Source of the DNA: Escherichia coli
Lineage (GTDB): Bacteria; Pseudomonadota; Gammaproteobacteria; Enterobacterales; Enterobacteriaceae
Reading direction: 5' to 3'
Length of the DNA: 64,000 nucleotides
Assembly (NCBI RefSeq): GCF_036503815.1
Contig: NZ_AP027764.1
Span: 2,542,001 to 2,606,000, forward strand
Positions 34,356 to 44,018 of this stretch are shown here, one piece after another. The notes beneath the pieces were generated by a model. That model saw only the letters and a program-made list of their open reading frames with translations, searched no databases and was not told where the DNA came from. Each line of letters opens with the position of its first letter. Positions within the stretch are counted from its first letter, which is position 1. The position numbers and the translations under genes are program-made.

Positions 34356-34375
34356 TTAGGATTTTGTTATTTAAA
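34356..34375 (+). promoter_or_regulatory. GAD box of the gadB promoter
   Basis: The 20-base GadE box TTAGGATTTTGTTATTTAAA is present, to my memory an exact match to the K-12 GAD box. GadE (with RcsB) binds it to induce gadBC under acid; it lies 80 bp before the gadB ATG, with -35/-10-like TTGCTT and CTACTT between. The remainder of 34094-34454 is AT-rich, holds no gene and is likely the H-NS/GadX/GadW-bound control region. Confidence 0.93.
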
Positions 34376-34454
34376 CACAAGTCCTTTGCACTTGCTTACT
34401 TTATCGATAAATCCTACTTTTTTAATGCGATCCAATCATTTTAAGGAGTTTAAA

Positions 34455-35855
34455 ATGGATAAGAAGCAAGTAACGGATTTAAGGTCGGAATTACTCGATT
34501 CACGTTTTGGTGCGAAGTCTATTTCCACTATTGCAGAATCAAAACGATTTCCGCTGCACGAAATGCGCGATGATGTCGCATTCCAGATTATCAATGATGA
34601 GTTATATCTTGATGGCAACGCTCGTCAGAATCTGGCAACGTTCTGCCAGACCTGGGACGACGAAAATGTCCATAAGTTGATGGATTTATCCATTAACAAA
34701 AACTGGATCGACAAAGAAGAATATCCGCAATCTGCAGCTATCGACCTGCGTTGCGTAAATATGGTTGCTGACTTGTGGCATGCGCCTGCGCCGAAAAATG
34801 GTCAGGCCGTTGGCACCAACACCATTGGCTCTTCCGAGGCCTGTATGCTCGGCGGGATGGCGATGAAATGGCGTTGGCGCAAGCGTATGGAAGCCGCAGG
34901 CAAGCCAACGGATAAACCTAATCTGGTGTGCGGCCCGGTACAAATCTGCTGGCATAAATTCGCCCGTTACTGGGATGTGGAGCTGCGTGAAATCCCTATG
35001 CGCCCCGGTCAGTTGTTTATGGATCCGAAACGCATGATTGAAGCCTGCGACGAAAACACCATCGGCGTGGTGCCGACTTTCGGCGTGACCTACACCGGTA
35101 ACTATGAATTCCCGCAACCGCTGCACGATGCGCTGGATAAATTCCAGGCCGACACCGGTATCGACATCGACATGCACATCGACGCCGCCAGCGGTGGCTT
35201 CCTGGCACCGTTCGTCGCCCCGGACATCGTCTGGGACTTCCGCCTGCCGCGTGTGAAATCGATCAGTGCTTCAGGCCATAAATTCGGTCTGGCTCCGCTG
35301 GGCTGCGGCTGGGTTATCTGGCGTGATGAAGAAGCGCTGCCGCAGGAACTGGTGTTCAACGTTGACTACCTCGGTGGTCAGATTGGCACTTTCGCCATCA
35401 ACTTCTCCCGCCCGGCGGGTCAGGTGATTGCACAATACTATGAATTCCTGCGCCTCGGTCGTGAAGGCTATACCAAAGTACAGAACGCTTCCTACCAGGT
35501 TGCCGCTTATCTGGCGGATGAAATCGCCAAACTGGGGCCGTATGAGTTCATCTGTACCGGTCGCCCGGACGAAGGCATCCCGGCGGTTTGCTTCAAACTG
35601 AAAGATGGTGAAGATCCGGGATACACCCTCTACGACCTCTCTGAACGTCTGCGCCTGCGCGGCTGGCAGGTTCCGGCCTTCACTCTCGGCGGTGAAGCGA
35701 CCGACATCGTGGTGATGCGCATTATGTGTCGTCGCGGCTTCGAAATGGACTTTGCTGAACTGTTGCTGGAAGACTACAAAGCCTCCCTGAAATATCTCAG
35801 CGATCACCCGAAACTGCAGGGTATTGCCCAGCAGAACAGCTTTAAACATACCTGA
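34455..35855 (+). CDS. gadB: Glutamate decarboxylase beta, GadB
   Basis: 466 residues from the ATG at 34455 (AAGGAGTTTAAA upstream); a longer in-frame start lies inside the promoter. PLP enzyme: the Lys in SASGHKFGLAPLG is the cofactor Schiff base, HIDAASGGF carries the PLP-contacting Asp. The N-terminal MDKKQVTDLRSELLDSRFG forms the helical bundle that recruits it to the membrane at low pH, and the C-terminal SFKHT His closes the active site at neutral pH. It converts glutamate and a proton to GABA and CO2. gadC follows after 155 bp. Confidence 0.98.
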   Translation: MDKKQVTDLRSELLDSRFGAKSISTIAESKRFPLHEMRDDVAFQIINDELYLDGNARQNLATFCQTWDDENVHKLMDLSINKNWIDKEEYPQSAAIDLRCVNMVADLWHAPAPKNGQAVGTNTIGSSEACMLGGMAMKWRWRKRMEAAGKPTDKPNLVCGPVQICWHKFARYWDVELREIPMRPGQLFMDPKRMIEACDENTIGVVPTFGVTYTGNYEFPQPLHDALDKFQADTGIDIDMHIDAASGGFLAPFVAPDIVWDFRLPRVKSISASGHKFGLAPLGCGWVIWRDEEALPQELVFNVDYLGGQIGTFAINFSRPAGQVIAQYYEFLRLGREGYTKVQNASYQVAAYLADEIAKLGPYEFICTGRPDEGIPAVCFKLKDGEDPGYTLYDLSERLRLRGWQVPAFTLGGEATDIVVMRIMCRRGFEMDFAELLLEDYKASLKYLSDHPKLQGIAQQNSFKHT

Positions 35856-36010
35856 TAACGTTTAACGGTAACGGTGTCCCGAAACGAATCCGTTTCGGGA
35901 CAATTTCCAAAGTCTGTTCACTGGCATTAGCAACGGAAAATATTGTTCTGAATGTGCTTCAGAACAAAACAGGTGCGGTTCCGACAGGAATACCGTTTTA
36001 GGGGGATAAT

Positions 36011-37546
36011 ATGGCTACATCAGTACAGACAGGTAAAGCTAAACAGCTCACATTACTCGGATTCTTTGCCATAACGGCGTCGATGGTAATGGCTGTTTAT
36101 GAATACCCTACCTTCGCAACATCGGGCTTTTCATTAGTCTTCTTCCTGCTTTTAGGCGGGATTTTATGGTTTATTCCCGTGGGGCTTTGTGCTGCGGAAA
36201 TGGCCACCGTCGACGGCTGGGAAGAAGGTGGTGTCTTCGCCTGGGTATCAAATACTCTGGGGCCGAGATGGGGGTTTGCAGCGATCTCATTTGGCTATCT
36301 GCAAATCGCCATCGGTTTTATTCCAATGCTCTATTTCGTGTTAGGGGCACTCTCCTACATTTTGAAATGGCCAGCGTTGAATGAAGACCCCATTACCAAA
36401 ACTATTGCAGCACTCATCATTCTTTGGGCGCTGGCATTAACACAGTTTGGTGGCACGAAATACACGGCGCGAATTGCTAAAGTTGGCTTCTTCGCCGGTA
36501 TCCTGTTACCTGCATTTATTTTGATCGCATTAGCGGCTATTTATCTGCACTCCGGTGCTCCCGTTGCTATCGAAATGGATGCGAAAACCTTCTTCCCTGA
36601 TTTCTCTAAAGTCGGCACCCTGGTTGTGTTTGTTGCCTTCATTTTGAGTTATATGGGGGTAGAAGCTTCCGCAACCCACGTCAATGAAATGCGCAACCCC
36701 GGTCGCGATTATCCGCTGGCGATGTTACTGCTGATGGTGGCGGCAATCTGCTTAAGCTCTGTTGGCGGCTTGTCTATTGCGATGGTTATTCCGGGTAATG
36801 AAATCAACCTCTCAGCAGGGGTAATGCAAACCTTTACCGTTCTTATGTCCCATGTGGCACCGGAAATTGAGTGGACGGTTCGCGTGATCTCCGCACTGCT
36901 GTTGCTGGGTGTTCTGGCGGAAATCGCTTCCTGGATTGTTGGCCCTTCTCGCGGGATGTATGTCACCGCGCAGAAAAACCTGCTGCCAGCGGCGTTCGCT
37001 AAAATGAACAAAAATGGCGTACCGGTAACGCTGGTTATTTCGCAGCTGGTGATTACTACTATCGCGTTGATCATCCTCACCAATACTGGTGGCGGTAACA
37101 ATATGTCCTTCCTGATCGCCCTGGCGCTGACGGTGGTGATTTATCTGTGTGCTTATTTCATGCTGTTTATTGGCTACATTGTGTTGGTTCTTAAACATCC
37201 TGACTTAAAACGCACATTTAATATCCCTGGTGGTAAAGGGGTGAAACTGGTCGTGGCAATTGTCGGTCTGCTGACTTCAATTATGGCGTTTATTGTTTCC
37301 TTCCTGCCGCCGGATAACATCCAGGGTGACTCTACCGATATGTATGTTGAATTACTGGTCGTTAGTTTCCTGGTGGTACTTGCCCTGCCCTTTATTCTCT
37401 ATGCTGTTCATGATCGTAAAGGCAAAGCGAATACCGGCGTATCTCTGGAACCAATCAACAGCCAGAACGCTCCGAAAGGTCACTTCTTCCTGCACCCGCG
37501 TGCACGTTCACCACACTATATTGTGATGAATGACAAGAAACACTAA
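36011..37546 (+). CDS. gadC: Glutamate:GABA antiporter GadC
   Basis: 511 residues with 12 predicted transmembrane helices, APC family. The C-terminal ~40 residues (KGHFFLHPRARSPHYIV) are the plug that closes the transporter at neutral pH. It exports GABA in exchange for external glutamate, completing the GadB proton-consuming cycle. Has GGGGGATAAT before the ATG. Confidence 0.98.
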   Translation: MATSVQTGKAKQLTLLGFFAITASMVMAVYEYPTFATSGFSLVFFLLLGGILWFIPVGLCAAEMATVDGWEEGGVFAWVSNTLGPRWGFAAISFGYLQIAIGFIPMLYFVLGALSYILKWPALNEDPITKTIAALIILWALALTQFGGTKYTARIAKVGFFAGILLPAFILIALAAIYLHSGAPVAIEMDAKTFFPDFSKVGTLVVFVAFILSYMGVEASATHVNEMRNPGRDYPLAMLLLMVAAICLSSVGGLSIAMVIPGNEINLSAGVMQTFTVLMSHVAPEIEWTVRVISALLLLGVLAEIASWIVGPSRGMYVTAQKNLLPAAFAKMNKNGVPVTLVISQLVITTIALIILTNTGGGNNMSFLIALALTVVIYLCAYFMLFIGYIVLVLKHPDLKRTFNIPGGKGVKLVVAIVGLLTSIMAFIVSFLPPDNIQGDSTDMYVELLVVSFLVVLALPFILYAVHDRKGKANTGVSLEPINSQNAPKGHFFLHPRARSPHYIVMNDKKH

Positions 37547-37570
37547 CCATGTCTGAATGGTTATAAGACA

Positions 37571-37599
37571 AGGGAGCGATAATTCATCGCTCCCTTTTT
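37571..37599 (+). terminator. Rho-independent terminator after gadC
   Basis: AGGGAGCGAT-AATTC-ATCGCTCCCT, a perfect 10-bp stem, followed by TTTTTC. Confidence 0.92.
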
Positions 37600-37676
37600 C
37601 GTGCTCGCTGTCGTATTGACTTAACCGGGATAAGTACGAGAATGAGCGCACATCTGTTTACCGGAAACCAGCATAT

Positions 37677-38996
37677 ATGGATATCTGCTCCCGAAACGAG
37701 AAATTAGCGATTAGAAGACCAGCGGTACTGGTTGCACTGGCACTTTTACTGTGTAGTTGCAAAAGCACGCCCCCAGAGTCAATGGTGACACCACCAACAG
37801 GTTCGAAGCCACCAGCTACGACGCAACAATCGTCACAACCGATGCGTGGCATCTGGCTGGCCACAGTGTCTCGCCTCGACTGGCCACCGGTTTCCTCGGT
37901 TAACATTAGTAACCCCACCAGCCGGGCACGTGTACAACAACAGGCGATGATCGACAAACTGGATCATCTGCAACGTCTCGGCATAAACACGGTCTTTTTC
38001 CAGGTCAAGCCGGACGGTACCGCCCTGTGGCCATCGAAAATTTTGCCGTGGTCCGATCTTATGACCGGAAAGATTGGTGAAAATCCAGGTTACGATCCGC
38101 TGCAATTTATGCTCGACGAAGCCCACAAGCGTGGGATGAAAGTACACGCCTGGTTTAACCCTTACCGCGTATCGGTTAATACAAAGCCTGGTACTATCAG
38201 GGAACTGAATAGCACCCTGTCTCAACAACCGGCCAGCGTCTATGTGCAACACCGCGACTGGATCAGAACGTCCGGCGATCGCTTTGTCCTCGACCCTGGT
38301 ATTCCTGAGGTTCAGGACTGGATCACATCAATAGTCGCGGAAGTAGTTTCCCGCTATCCGGTAGATGGCGTGCAGTTTGACGACTATTTCTATACTGAGT
38401 CACCAGCTTCACGGCTAAATGATAACGAAACGTACCGCAAATACGGAGGCGCATTTGCGTCAAAAGCAGACTGGCGGCGCAACAATACTCAGCAGTTAAT
38501 TGCGAAGGTATCGCACACCATTAAAAGCATTAAGCCGGAAGTCGAATTTGGCGTTAGCCCGGCAGGCGTGTGGCGTAACCGATCACACGATCCGCTCGGT
38601 TCCGATACCCGAGGCGCGGCAGCCTATGACGAATCCTACGCTGACACGCGCCGATGGGTGGAACAAGGATTGCTGGATTACATTGCTCCCCAAATTTACT
38701 GGCCGTTCTCACGGAGTGCCGCACGTTATGACGTTTTGGCAAAATGGTGGGCGGATGTCGTTAAACCGACCAGGACCCGCCTGTATATCGGTATCGCCTT
38801 CTATAAAGTGGGTGAACCTTCAAAGATAGAGCCAGACTGGATGATTAACGGTGGCGTACCGGAACTGAAAAAGCAGCTCGATCTTAACGATGCTGTACCA
38901 GAAATCAGCGGCACAATCTTGTTCCGTGAGGACTATCTGAACAAACCTCAGACTCAACAAGCGGTCAGCTATTTGCAAAGTCGTTGGGGCAGTTAA
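37677..38996 (+). CDS. digH: DigH glycosyl hydrolase of denuded glycan strands (YddW)
   Basis: 439 residues. N-terminal lipoprotein signal with a lipobox-like LLCSC-KS near residue 26-28. The glycosyl-hydrolase-like TIM barrel (DUF187 family) shows RGIWLATVSRLDWP, VFFQVKPDG, HAWFNPYRVS, DGVQFDDYFY and YIAPQIYWPF with the acidic residues expected in the active site. DigH cleaves peptidoglycan strands stripped of stem peptides by amidases at the septum. It stands between gadC and dosC, transcribed alone with hairpins on both sides. Confidence 0.93.
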   Translation: MDICSRNEKLAIRRPAVLVALALLLCSCKSTPPESMVTPPTGSKPPATTQQSSQPMRGIWLATVSRLDWPPVSSVNISNPTSRARVQQQAMIDKLDHLQRLGINTVFFQVKPDGTALWPSKILPWSDLMTGKIGENPGYDPLQFMLDEAHKRGMKVHAWFNPYRVSVNTKPGTIRELNSTLSQQPASVYVQHRDWIRTSGDRFVLDPGIPEVQDWITSIVAEVVSRYPVDGVQFDDYFYTESPASRLNDNETYRKYGGAFASKADWRRNNTQQLIAKVSHTIKSIKPEVEFGVSPAGVWRNRSHDPLGSDTRGAAAYDESYADTRRWVEQGLLDYIAPQIYWPFSRSAARYDVLAKWWADVVKPTRTRLYIGIAFYKVGEPSKIEPDWMINGGVPELKKQLDLNDAVPEISGTILFREDYLNKPQTQQAVSYLQSRWGS

Positions 38997-39008
38997 ACTT
39001 GTAACATG

Positions 39009-39035
39009 GCCGGTGCTTTACTCACCGGCTTGTTA
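39009..39035 (+). terminator. Hairpin after digH
   Basis: GCCGGTG-CTTTACT-CACCGGC followed by TTGTTAT. Confidence 0.65.
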
Positions 39036-39192
39036 TCCTCTTGAAATATCCCACTAATAATCATGCTTATTTAAGCCAAATTAACCACGCAATTAACCAC
39101 TCTTAGTTTAATAGCCATAAAACCCCTAATAAAAATGTATGAATATGAAAACCCTACGGTATTCGCTGTTTCCGAAAAATAATTACGATGGG

Positions 39193-39199
39193 CTATACT
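39193..39199 (+). promoter_or_regulatory. Sigma-S-type -10 element upstream of dosC
   Basis: CTATACT preceded by G, the -10 form favoured by RpoS, in the 363-bp gap before dosC. dosCP is known as a strongly RpoS-dependent operon. The transcript would have a leader of about 155 bases. Nothing else was seen in the gap apart from AT-rich DNA. Confidence 0.5.
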
Positions 39200-39359
39200 C
39201 TTCTGAAGAACAGTAGCGTAGATTGAAACTGTCCTAAGTCGCTTATTTGTTTTCAGTATATCTTCATATTTCAGGAGAATATGTGCAGTTAGTCGATCTC
39301 GCACGTTGCGTTTCGTTTTTGATTCCGTCTGCTTTCTCAGCCTTATAAGGGTGTGAATT

Positions 39360-40742
39360 ATGGAGATGTATTTTAAAAGAATGAAAGATGAGTGGACCGG
39401 ACTTGTCGAACAGGCAGATCCGCTCATTCGTGCCAAAGCCGCGGAAATTGCCGTTGCGCATGCCCATTACCTGAGCATTGAGTTTTATCGGATTGTCCGT
39501 ATTGACCCGCATGCCGAAGAATTCTTGAGTAATGAACAAGTTGAGCGGCAGCTGAAAAGTGCGATGGAACGCTGGATTATTAATGTGCTTTCTGCCCAGG
39601 TTGACGATGTTGAAAGGCTAATACAAATCCAGCATACCGTCGCAGAAGTGCATGCCCGCATCGGCATTCCAGTAGAAATTGTCGAGATGGGGGTTCGGGT
39701 GCTGAAAAAAATCCTCTATCCGGTGATTTTCTCTTCGGATTATTCTGCCGCAGAAAAACTTCAGGTCTACCATTTCTCGATTAACAGTATTGATATCGCG
39801 ATGGAAGTCATGACCCGCGCGTTTACCTTTAGTGACAGTAGTGCCTCAAAAGAAGATGAAAACTATCGTATCTTCTCGTTACTGGAAAACGCCGAAGAAG
39901 AAAAAGAACGCCAAATAGCCTCAATCCTTTCATGGGAAATTGACATTATCTATAAAGTTCTGCTGGATTCTGATTTAGGCAGTAGTTTGCCTTTAAGCCA
40001 GGCTGATTTTGGCCTGTGGTTTAACCATAAAGGTCGACATTATTTTAGCGGCATTGCCGAAGTGGGTCATATCTCCCGCCTGATTCAGGATTTCGACGGT
40101 ATTTTTAATCAAACCATGCGTAATGCAAAAAATTTGAGCAACAAAACTCTGCGGGTGAGATTTTTATTACAGATAAGAAATACCGTATCGCAAATTATTA
40201 CCTTGCTGCGTGAATTATTTGAAGAAGTATCTCGCCACGAAGTGGGTATGGATGTACTGACAAAATTACTTAACCGCCGCTTCCTGCCGACCATCTTTAA
40301 ACGCGAAATTGCCCATGCCAACCGGACCGGAACCCCCCTGTCAGTGCTGATTATTGACGTTGATAAATTCAAAGAGATCAACGATACGTGGGGCCATAAC
40401 ACCGGTGATGAAATTTTGCGTAAAGTTTCTCAGGCCTTTTACGACAACGTCCGCAGTAGTGATTATGTTTTTCGTTACGGGGGAGATGAATTTATCATTG
40501 TTTTAACTGAAGCTTCGGAAAACGAAACGTTACGTACCGCAGAACGTATTCGCAGTCGGGTGGAGAAAACCAAACTGAAAGCCGCAAACGGCGAAGATAT
40601 TGCCCTCTCACTTTCCATCGGTGCCGCCATGTTTAATGGTCATCCTGACTATGAGCGCCTCATTCAAATAGCCGATGAAGCTCTGTATATCGCCAAAAGA
40701 CGAGGTAGAAACCGTGTTGAACTCTGGAAAGCCAGTCTTTAG
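39360..40742 (+). CDS. dosC: Oxygen-sensing diguanylate cyclase DosC
   Basis: 460 residues. An N-terminal globin-coupled sensor domain (residues ~1-155, with the haem-pocket Tyr and proximal His in HAHYLSIEFYR and VAEVHARIG), a middle helical region, and a C-terminal GGDEF domain with intact active site RYGGDEFIIVL. It makes c-di-GMP from two GTP when oxygen is bound to the haem. The stop codon abuts the dosP region (TAGATG) and the pair forms an operon with opposing activities. Confidence 0.97.
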   Translation: MEMYFKRMKDEWTGLVEQADPLIRAKAAEIAVAHAHYLSIEFYRIVRIDPHAEEFLSNEQVERQLKSAMERWIINVLSAQVDDVERLIQIQHTVAEVHARIGIPVEIVEMGVRVLKKILYPVIFSSDYSAAEKLQVYHFSINSIDIAMEVMTRAFTFSDSSASKEDENYRIFSLLENAEEEKERQIASILSWEIDIIYKVLLDSDLGSSLPLSQADFGLWFNHKGRHYFSGIAEVGHISRLIQDFDGIFNQTMRNAKNLSNKTLRVRFLLQIRNTVSQIITLLRELFEEVSRHEVGMDVLTKLLNRRFLPTIFKREIAHANRTGTPLSVLIIDVDKFKEINDTWGHNTGDEILRKVSQAFYDNVRSSDYVFRYGGDEFIIVLTEASENETLRTAERIRSRVEKTKLKAANGEDIALSLSIGAAMFNGHPDYERLIQIADEALYIAKRRGRNRVELWKASL

Positions 40743-40766
40743 ATGCGCCAGGATGCAGAGGTAATC

Positions 40767-43166
40767 ATGAAGCTAACCGATGCGGATAATGCCGCCGATG
40801 GCATTTTTTTCCCCGCCCTTGAGCAAAATATGATGGGCGCGGTGTTAATTAACGAAAATGATGAAGTGATGTTTTTCAACCCCGCCGCAGAGAAGCTCTG
40901 GGGATACAAACGTGAAGAAGTCATTGGCAATAACATTGATATGCTGATTCCGCGGGATTTGCGTCCTGCGCATCCTGAATATATCCGTCACAACCGTGAA
41001 GGCGGTAAAGCGCGCGTCGAGGGGATGAGTCGGGAGCTGCAGCTGGAGAAAAAAGACGGCAGTAAAATCTGGACCCGTTTTGCGCTATCGAAAGTGAGCG
41101 CCGAGGGTAAAATTTATTACCTGGCGCTGGTACGGGATGCCAGCGTAGAAATGGCGCAAAAAGAACAGACCCGACAATTGATTATTGCCGTTGACCATCT
41201 CGACCGACCGGTGATTGTCCTCGATCCGGAACGCCATATTGTGCAGTGCAATCGCGCATTTACCGAAATGTTTGGTTACTGCATTAGCGAAGCCAGCGGT
41301 ATGCAGCCCGATACACTCCTGAACATTCCTGAATTCCCTGCCGATAACCGCATTCGTTTACAACAGTTGCTATGGAAAACCGCCCGCGATCAGGATGAAT
41401 TTCTGCTGTTGACGCGCACCGGTGAAAAAATCTGGATTAAAGCCTCTATCAGCCCGGTCTATGATGTGCTCGCGCATCTGCAGAACCTGGTAATGACTTT
41501 CTCGGATATCACCGAAGAACGGCAAATCCGCCAGCTTGAAGGCAATATTCTCGCCGCCATGTGCAGCAGCCCGCCATTTCATGAAATGGGGGAAATCATT
41601 TGTCGTAACATCGAATCTGTTCTCAACGAATCGCATGTTTCGCTGTTCGCGCTGCGCAACGGTATGCCGATACACTGGGCGTCATCTTCGCACGGTACAG
41701 AAGTTCAAAATGCGCAAAGCTGGTCAGCGACCATTCGTCAGCGTGATGGCGCACCGGCGGGGATCCTGCAAATTAAAACCTCGTCAGGAGCAGAAACCAG
41801 CGCCTTTATCGAACGCGTGGCAGATATCAGCCAGCATATGGCCGCGCTGGCGCTGGAACAGGAAAAAAGCCGTCAGCATATTGAACAACTCATCCAATTT
41901 GATCCGATGACCGGTCTGCCAAATCGCAATAACCTGCACAATTACCTCGATGACCTGGTCGACAAAGCCGTCTCTCCGGTGGTGTATCTCATCGGTGTTG
42001 ACCATATTCAGGATGTGATTGATAGCCTTGGCTATGCGTGGGCCGATCAGGCATTGCTGGAAGTGGTCAATCGCTTTCGTGAAAAACTCAAACCGGATCA
42101 GTATCTCTGTCGTATCGAAGGTACGCAGTTTGTCCTCGTGAGCCTGGAAAACGACGTCAGTAACATTACCCAAATCGCCGATGAGCTACGGAATGTGGTC
42201 AGCAAGCCGATAATGATTGACGATAAACCATTCCCGCTCACCTTGAGCATTGGCATCAGCTACGACGTGGGTAAAAACCGCGATTACCTGCTCTCCACTG
42301 CCCATAACGCGATGGATTATATTCGCAAGAATGGCGGTAACGGCTGGCAGTTCTTCAGCCCGGTGATGAACGAAATGGTGAAAGAACGATTGATATTAGG
42401 CGCAGCGCTGAAAGAAGCGATTAGCAATAACCAACTGAAACTGGTTTACCAGCCACAAATCTTCGCAGAAACGGGTGAACTGTACGGCATCGAAGCCCTT
42501 GCTCGCTGGCACGATCCTCTGCATGGTCATGTGCCCCCTTCACGGTTTATTCCTCTCGCAGAAGAGATTGGCGAAATCGAAAATATTGGGCGCTGGGTCA
42601 TCGCGGAAGCTTGCCGTCAGTTAGCAGAATGGCGTAGCCAGAATATTCATATTCCAGCGTTATCCGTTAACTTGTCTGCGCTGCACTTCCGCAGTAATCA
42701 GCTGCCTAATCAGGTGTCTGATGCAATGCAAGTCTGGGGCATTGACGGCCACCAGCTAACGGTGGAAATCACCGAAAGCATGATGATGGAACACGATACG
42801 GAAATTTTTAAGCGCATCCAGATCCTGCGCGATATGGGCGTGGGTTTATCGGTAGATGATTTTGGCACGGGCTTTTCCGGATTATCCCGCTTAGTCAGTC
42901 TTCCGGTAACGGAAATCAAAATTGACAAAAGTTTTGTTGATCGTTGTCTGACGGAAAAACGCATCCTTGCCTTACTTGAAGCCATTACCAGCATTGGGCA
43001 AAGCCTCAATTTAACCGTCGTAGCGGAAGGCGTCGAAACCAAAGAGCAATTTGAGATGCTACGTAAGATCCACTGTCGCGTTATTCAGGGATATTTCTTT
43101 TCCCGGCCCCTTCCCGCCGAAGAAATTCCAGGCTGGATGAGCAGCGTGTTACCGCTGAAAATCTGA
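40767..43166 (+). CDS. dosP: Oxygen-sensing c-di-GMP phosphodiesterase DosP
   Basis: 799 residues from ATG 40767 (GAGGT upstream), 24 bp after the dosC stop. PAS-A binds haem, with the axial His in RPAHPEY and Met in RVEGMSREL; PAS-B follows. The GGDEF domain is degenerate (RIEGTQF in place of R-x-G-G-D-E-F), and the EAL domain is intact (YGIEALARW, VNLSALHF, EITESMMM, VDDFGTGFSGL, KIDKSFV). It degrades c-di-GMP on oxygen binding, balancing DosC. Confidence 0.97.
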   Translation: MKLTDADNAADGIFFPALEQNMMGAVLINENDEVMFFNPAAEKLWGYKREEVIGNNIDMLIPRDLRPAHPEYIRHNREGGKARVEGMSRELQLEKKDGSKIWTRFALSKVSAEGKIYYLALVRDASVEMAQKEQTRQLIIAVDHLDRPVIVLDPERHIVQCNRAFTEMFGYCISEASGMQPDTLLNIPEFPADNRIRLQQLLWKTARDQDEFLLLTRTGEKIWIKASISPVYDVLAHLQNLVMTFSDITEERQIRQLEGNILAAMCSSPPFHEMGEIICRNIESVLNESHVSLFALRNGMPIHWASSSHGTEVQNAQSWSATIRQRDGAPAGILQIKTSSGAETSAFIERVADISQHMAALALEQEKSRQHIEQLIQFDPMTGLPNRNNLHNYLDDLVDKAVSPVVYLIGVDHIQDVIDSLGYAWADQALLEVVNRFREKLKPDQYLCRIEGTQFVLVSLENDVSNITQIADELRNVVSKPIMIDDKPFPLTLSIGISYDVGKNRDYLLSTAHNAMDYIRKNGGNGWQFFSPVMNEMVKERLILGAALKEAISNNQLKLVYQPQIFAETGELYGIEALARWHDPLHGHVPPSRFIPLAEEIGEIENIGRWVIAEACRQLAEWRSQNIHIPALSVNLSALHFRSNQLPNQVSDAMQVWGIDGHQLTVEITESMMMEHDTEIFKRIQILRDMGVGLSVDDFGTGFSGLSRLVSLPVTEIKIDKSFVDRCLTEKRILALLEAITSIGQSLNLTVVAEGVETKEQFEMLRKIHCRVIQGYFFSRPLPAEEIPGWMSSVLPLKI

Positions 43167-43179
43167 CAAATTCCTCTCG

Positions 43180-43197
43180 CCCGCACTCGCGGGTTTT
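43180..43197 (+). terminator. Rho-independent terminator after dosP
   Basis: CCCGC-ACTC-GCGGG followed by TTTTC. A short but standard hairpin, 13 bp after the stop. Confidence 0.7.
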
Positions 43198-43205
43198 CAT
43201 TTAAC

Positions 43206-43218
43206 GTGACACTGTCAC
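43206..43218. other. matS: matS macrodomain site
   Basis: GTGACACTGTCAC fits the matS consensus GTGAC-R-N-Y-GTCAC, the binding site of MatP, which organises the Ter macrodomain. It is palindromic and intergenic. It is the only match I found by eye in the window; with dif it confirms a Ter location. Confidence 0.85.
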
Positions 43219-43275
43219 TTAAATACTGTGATTTCAGCTACGATTCCGGGAGATTCCTTCCTTAACTTCCCCTCT

Positions 43276-43291
43276 TGCACCAAAACTGCAC
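43276..43291 (+). promoter_or_regulatory. NtrC-like site upstream of ddpX
   Basis: TGCACCAAAACTGCAC holds a good NtrC half-site (TGCACCA) and a weaker second half. It lies ~80 bp upstream of the sigma54 promoter, the usual place for an NtrC enhancer. Confidence 0.5.
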
Positions 43292-43363
43292 TACGCTGCA
43301 CAAATGTTGATCAAAAGTTAAAAAATATAACTTTAAGCCAGCATTCTGGCGCTTATCCCGGCA

Positions 43364-43379
43364 TGGCATGAGATCTGCT
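43364..43379 (+). promoter_or_regulatory. Sigma54-type promoter of the ddp operon
   Basis: TGGCATGAGATCTGCT has the invariant GG (43365-43366) and GC (43377-43378) ten bases apart, as in TGGCAC-N5-TTGCA. It is 45 bp before the ddpX ATG. Nitrogen-limited expression of ddp through NtrC fits known data for K-12. Confidence 0.75.
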
Positions 43380-43423
43380 TAAGCGGAAAGCGCAGCAATT
43401 TTTGTCTTATACAGGAACCGTTT

Positions 43424-44005
43424 ATGTCGGATACCACCGAACTGGTTGATTTAGCCGTGATCTTCCCTGATCTGGAGATCGAATTGAAATACGCCTGCGC
43501 TGATAACATCACAGGTAAAGCTATTTATCAGCAAGCGCGTTGTCTGTTACACAAGGATGCGATTACCGCGCTGGCGAAAAGTATCAGTATCGCCCAGCTG
43601 TCAGGCTTACAACTGGTGATTTACGATGCGTATCGCCCACAACAAGCACAGGCGATGTTGTGGCAAACCTGCCCAGACCCGCAATATGTTGTTGATGTGA
43701 CGGTCGGTTCTAATCACAGCCGTGGCACCGCGATCGACCTGACGCTTCGTGATGAGCACGGGAACATCCTCGATATGGGCGCAGAGTTCGATGAAATGCA
43801 CGAACGTTCCCATGCTTACCATCCTTCTGTCCCGCCCGCCGCTCAGCGCAATCGCCTGTTGCTGAATGCGATTATGACTGGCGGTGGCTTTGTCGGTATC
43901 CCGAGCGAATGGTGGCACTTCGAATTACCCCTGGCAGCAAGTTACCCACTACTCGCTGATCAATTCACCTGTTTTATATCCCCTGGCACACAGCACGCCA
44001 GTTAA
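43424..44005 (+). CDS. ddpX: D-Ala-D-Ala dipeptidase DdpX (VanX family)
   Basis: 193 residues. Zinc-binding motif SNHSRGTAIDLT (H-x6-D) and catalytic E-W-W-H (SEWWHFE), the VanX/M15D signature; YDAYRPQQAQ carries the conserved Arg. It splits D-Ala-D-Ala in the cytoplasm, letting peptidoglycan-derived dipeptide serve as carbon and nitrogen source. First gene of ddpXABCDF; ddpA follows 13 bp later. Confidence 0.96.
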   Translation: MSDTTELVDLAVIFPDLEIELKYACADNITGKAIYQQARCLLHKDAITALAKSISIAQLSGLQLVIYDAYRPQQAQAMLWQTCPDPQYVVDVTVGSNHSRGTAIDLTLRDEHGNILDMGAEFDEMHERSHAYHPSVPPAAQRNRLLLNAIMTGGGFVGIPSEWWHFELPLAASYPLLADQFTCFISPGTQHAS

Positions 44006-44018
44006 TCAGGAAACTGTC

